DNA from: Azonexus hydrophilus
GTDB lineage: Bacteria > Pseudomonadota > Gammaproteobacteria > Burkholderiales > Rhodocyclaceae
Direction of reading: 5' to 3'
Assembly (NCBI RefSeq): GCF_905120355.1
Contig: NZ_CAJHOB010000005.1
Span: 62,001 to 126,000 of the forward strand
DNA: 64,000 nt
The position numbers and the translations under genes were made by a program. Below, piece after piece: positions 63,613 to 64,000 of the stretch. The notes under the pieces were generated by a model, which made no database searches, had not been told where the DNA came from, and saw only the letters and a program-made list of their open reading frames with translations. Position 1 is the first letter of the stretch. The number at the start of each line of letters is the position of its first letter.

Positions 63613-64000
63613 TCAGGCCTTGCGTCCGAACAGGCCTTTGACCGCTTCCTGCAGGTCGGCTGGCAACACGACCAGCTTGGCGTTGTCTTTCTCGCCCAGG
63701 CGTTCCATCGCCGCGATGTATTTCTCGCCGAGCAGGTAAGCCATCGGTGTGGAGTGGTCGCCAATGGCGGAAGTGACGCGGCGGATGGCTTCGGCGGAGG
63801 CTTCGGCCAGCATTACCTGGGCGTCGGCGTCGCGCTTGGCTGACTCCAGACGGGCTTCGGCTTCCAGAATGGCGGACTGCTTGGCGCCTTCGGAGCGGGT
63901 GACCACCGCCTTGCGTTCGCGCTCGGCTGCGGCCTGCATTTCCATGGCTTTCTGCATCGATTGCGACGGCTTGATGTCCTGGATTTCCACTGACTTCACC
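63613..64000 (-). CDS. SPFH/band 7 (stomatin-like) protein, C-terminal part
   Basis: About 128 residues visible; the gene enters from the right edge. VEIQDIKPSQSMQKAMEMQA then AAERERKAVVTRSEGAKQSA is the end of the SPFH domain and start of the coiled coil of stomatin/QmcA-type proteins, and the tail is NAKLVVLPADLQEAVKGLFG. The apparent start at 63999 is an internal GTG codon. Such proteins form membrane-bound rings that organise proteases. Confidence 0.85.
   Translation of the reverse strand, partial: VKSVEIQDIKPSQSMQKAMEMQAAAERERKAVVTRSEGAKQSAILEAEARLESAKRDADAQVMLAEASAEAIRRVTSAIGDHSTPMAYLLGEKYIAAMERLGEKDNAKLVVLPADLQEAVKGLFGRKA

Overview
The window reads as chromosomal DNA of a betaproteobacterium, most like the Rhodocyclales (Azospira/Dechloromonas/Zoogloea/Propionivibrio-type genomes). 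This rests on gene content and protein style (CcmABCDEFGHI, SoxYZ with flavocytochrome c, methylmalonyl-CoA mutase with MeaB and PccAB, 6S RNA beside zapA, LivGHMKF with PaaK-like and acyl-CoA ligases), not on a database search. Most of the window is GC-rich and uses CTG/CTC and GC-ending codons. The first 3.5 kb is visibly richer in TTG and TTT codons. No rRNA, tRNA, CRISPR array or complete insertion sequence was seen.

Layout. 1-3500: a truncated phosphoethanolamine transferase and a two-gene (split) membrane-embedded spermidine-synthase-like pair. 3500-8560: an accessory island of toxin-antitoxin type modules (ParD/RelE, DUF4160/DUF2442, TacA/TacT, XRE/AbiEii), a Uma2-type nuclease-fold protein, a broken hipA and a duplicated 83-bp repeat. 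8840-15565: a sulfate/thiosulfate uptake operon (sbp, small leader ORF, cysTWA, cysB) running by overlapping codons into an EAL phosphodiesterase and two half-size YeeE/YedE proteins. 15618-20975, minus strand: a seven-gene periplasmic sulfur-oxidation operon with two tandem-repeat proteins, a DUF302 protein, SoxY, SoxZ, a mono-haem cytochrome and flavocytochrome c sulfide dehydrogenase. 21250-22727: two small genes and a catalytically degenerate EAL protein. 23027-29689: the complete cytochrome c maturation operon ccmABCDEFGHI.

29778-36883, minus strand: a small lipoprotein and the propionyl-CoA to succinyl-CoA module (mutase, MeaB, PccB, PccA), with a divergent GntR regulator. 37841-39822: acetate permease ActP with its DUF485 partner. 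39943-44837: enoyl-CoA hydratase, TauE/SafE exporter, 6S RNA, zapA and a zapB-like gene, then a cobalamin/iron-type ABC importer (permease and ATPase) and cobalamin adenosyltransferase, which could supply adenosylcobalamin to the mutase. 45016-52362: Tim44-like protein, HDOD protein, a full-size YeeE/YedE, queC, a Crp/Fnr regulator, a rhodanese and a chemoreceptor. 52646-62837: acyl-CoA ligase, a complete Liv-type ABC importer, a PaaK-like ligase, a periplasmic protein and a CoA-transferase, together a carboxylic-acid uptake and activation locus. livG is frameshifted as given. The window ends in a membrane protein of unknown function and the C-terminus of an SPFH/stomatin protein.

The least explained system is the sox-linked operon. 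Its first and third genes encode secreted proteins made almost wholly of exact 25-residue repeats (12 and 10 copies), flanking a DUF302 protein and followed directly by SoxYZ and FccAB without SoxAX, SoxB or SoxCD in view. I propose it as a periplasmic sulfur-handling assembly, by inference from operon context only.
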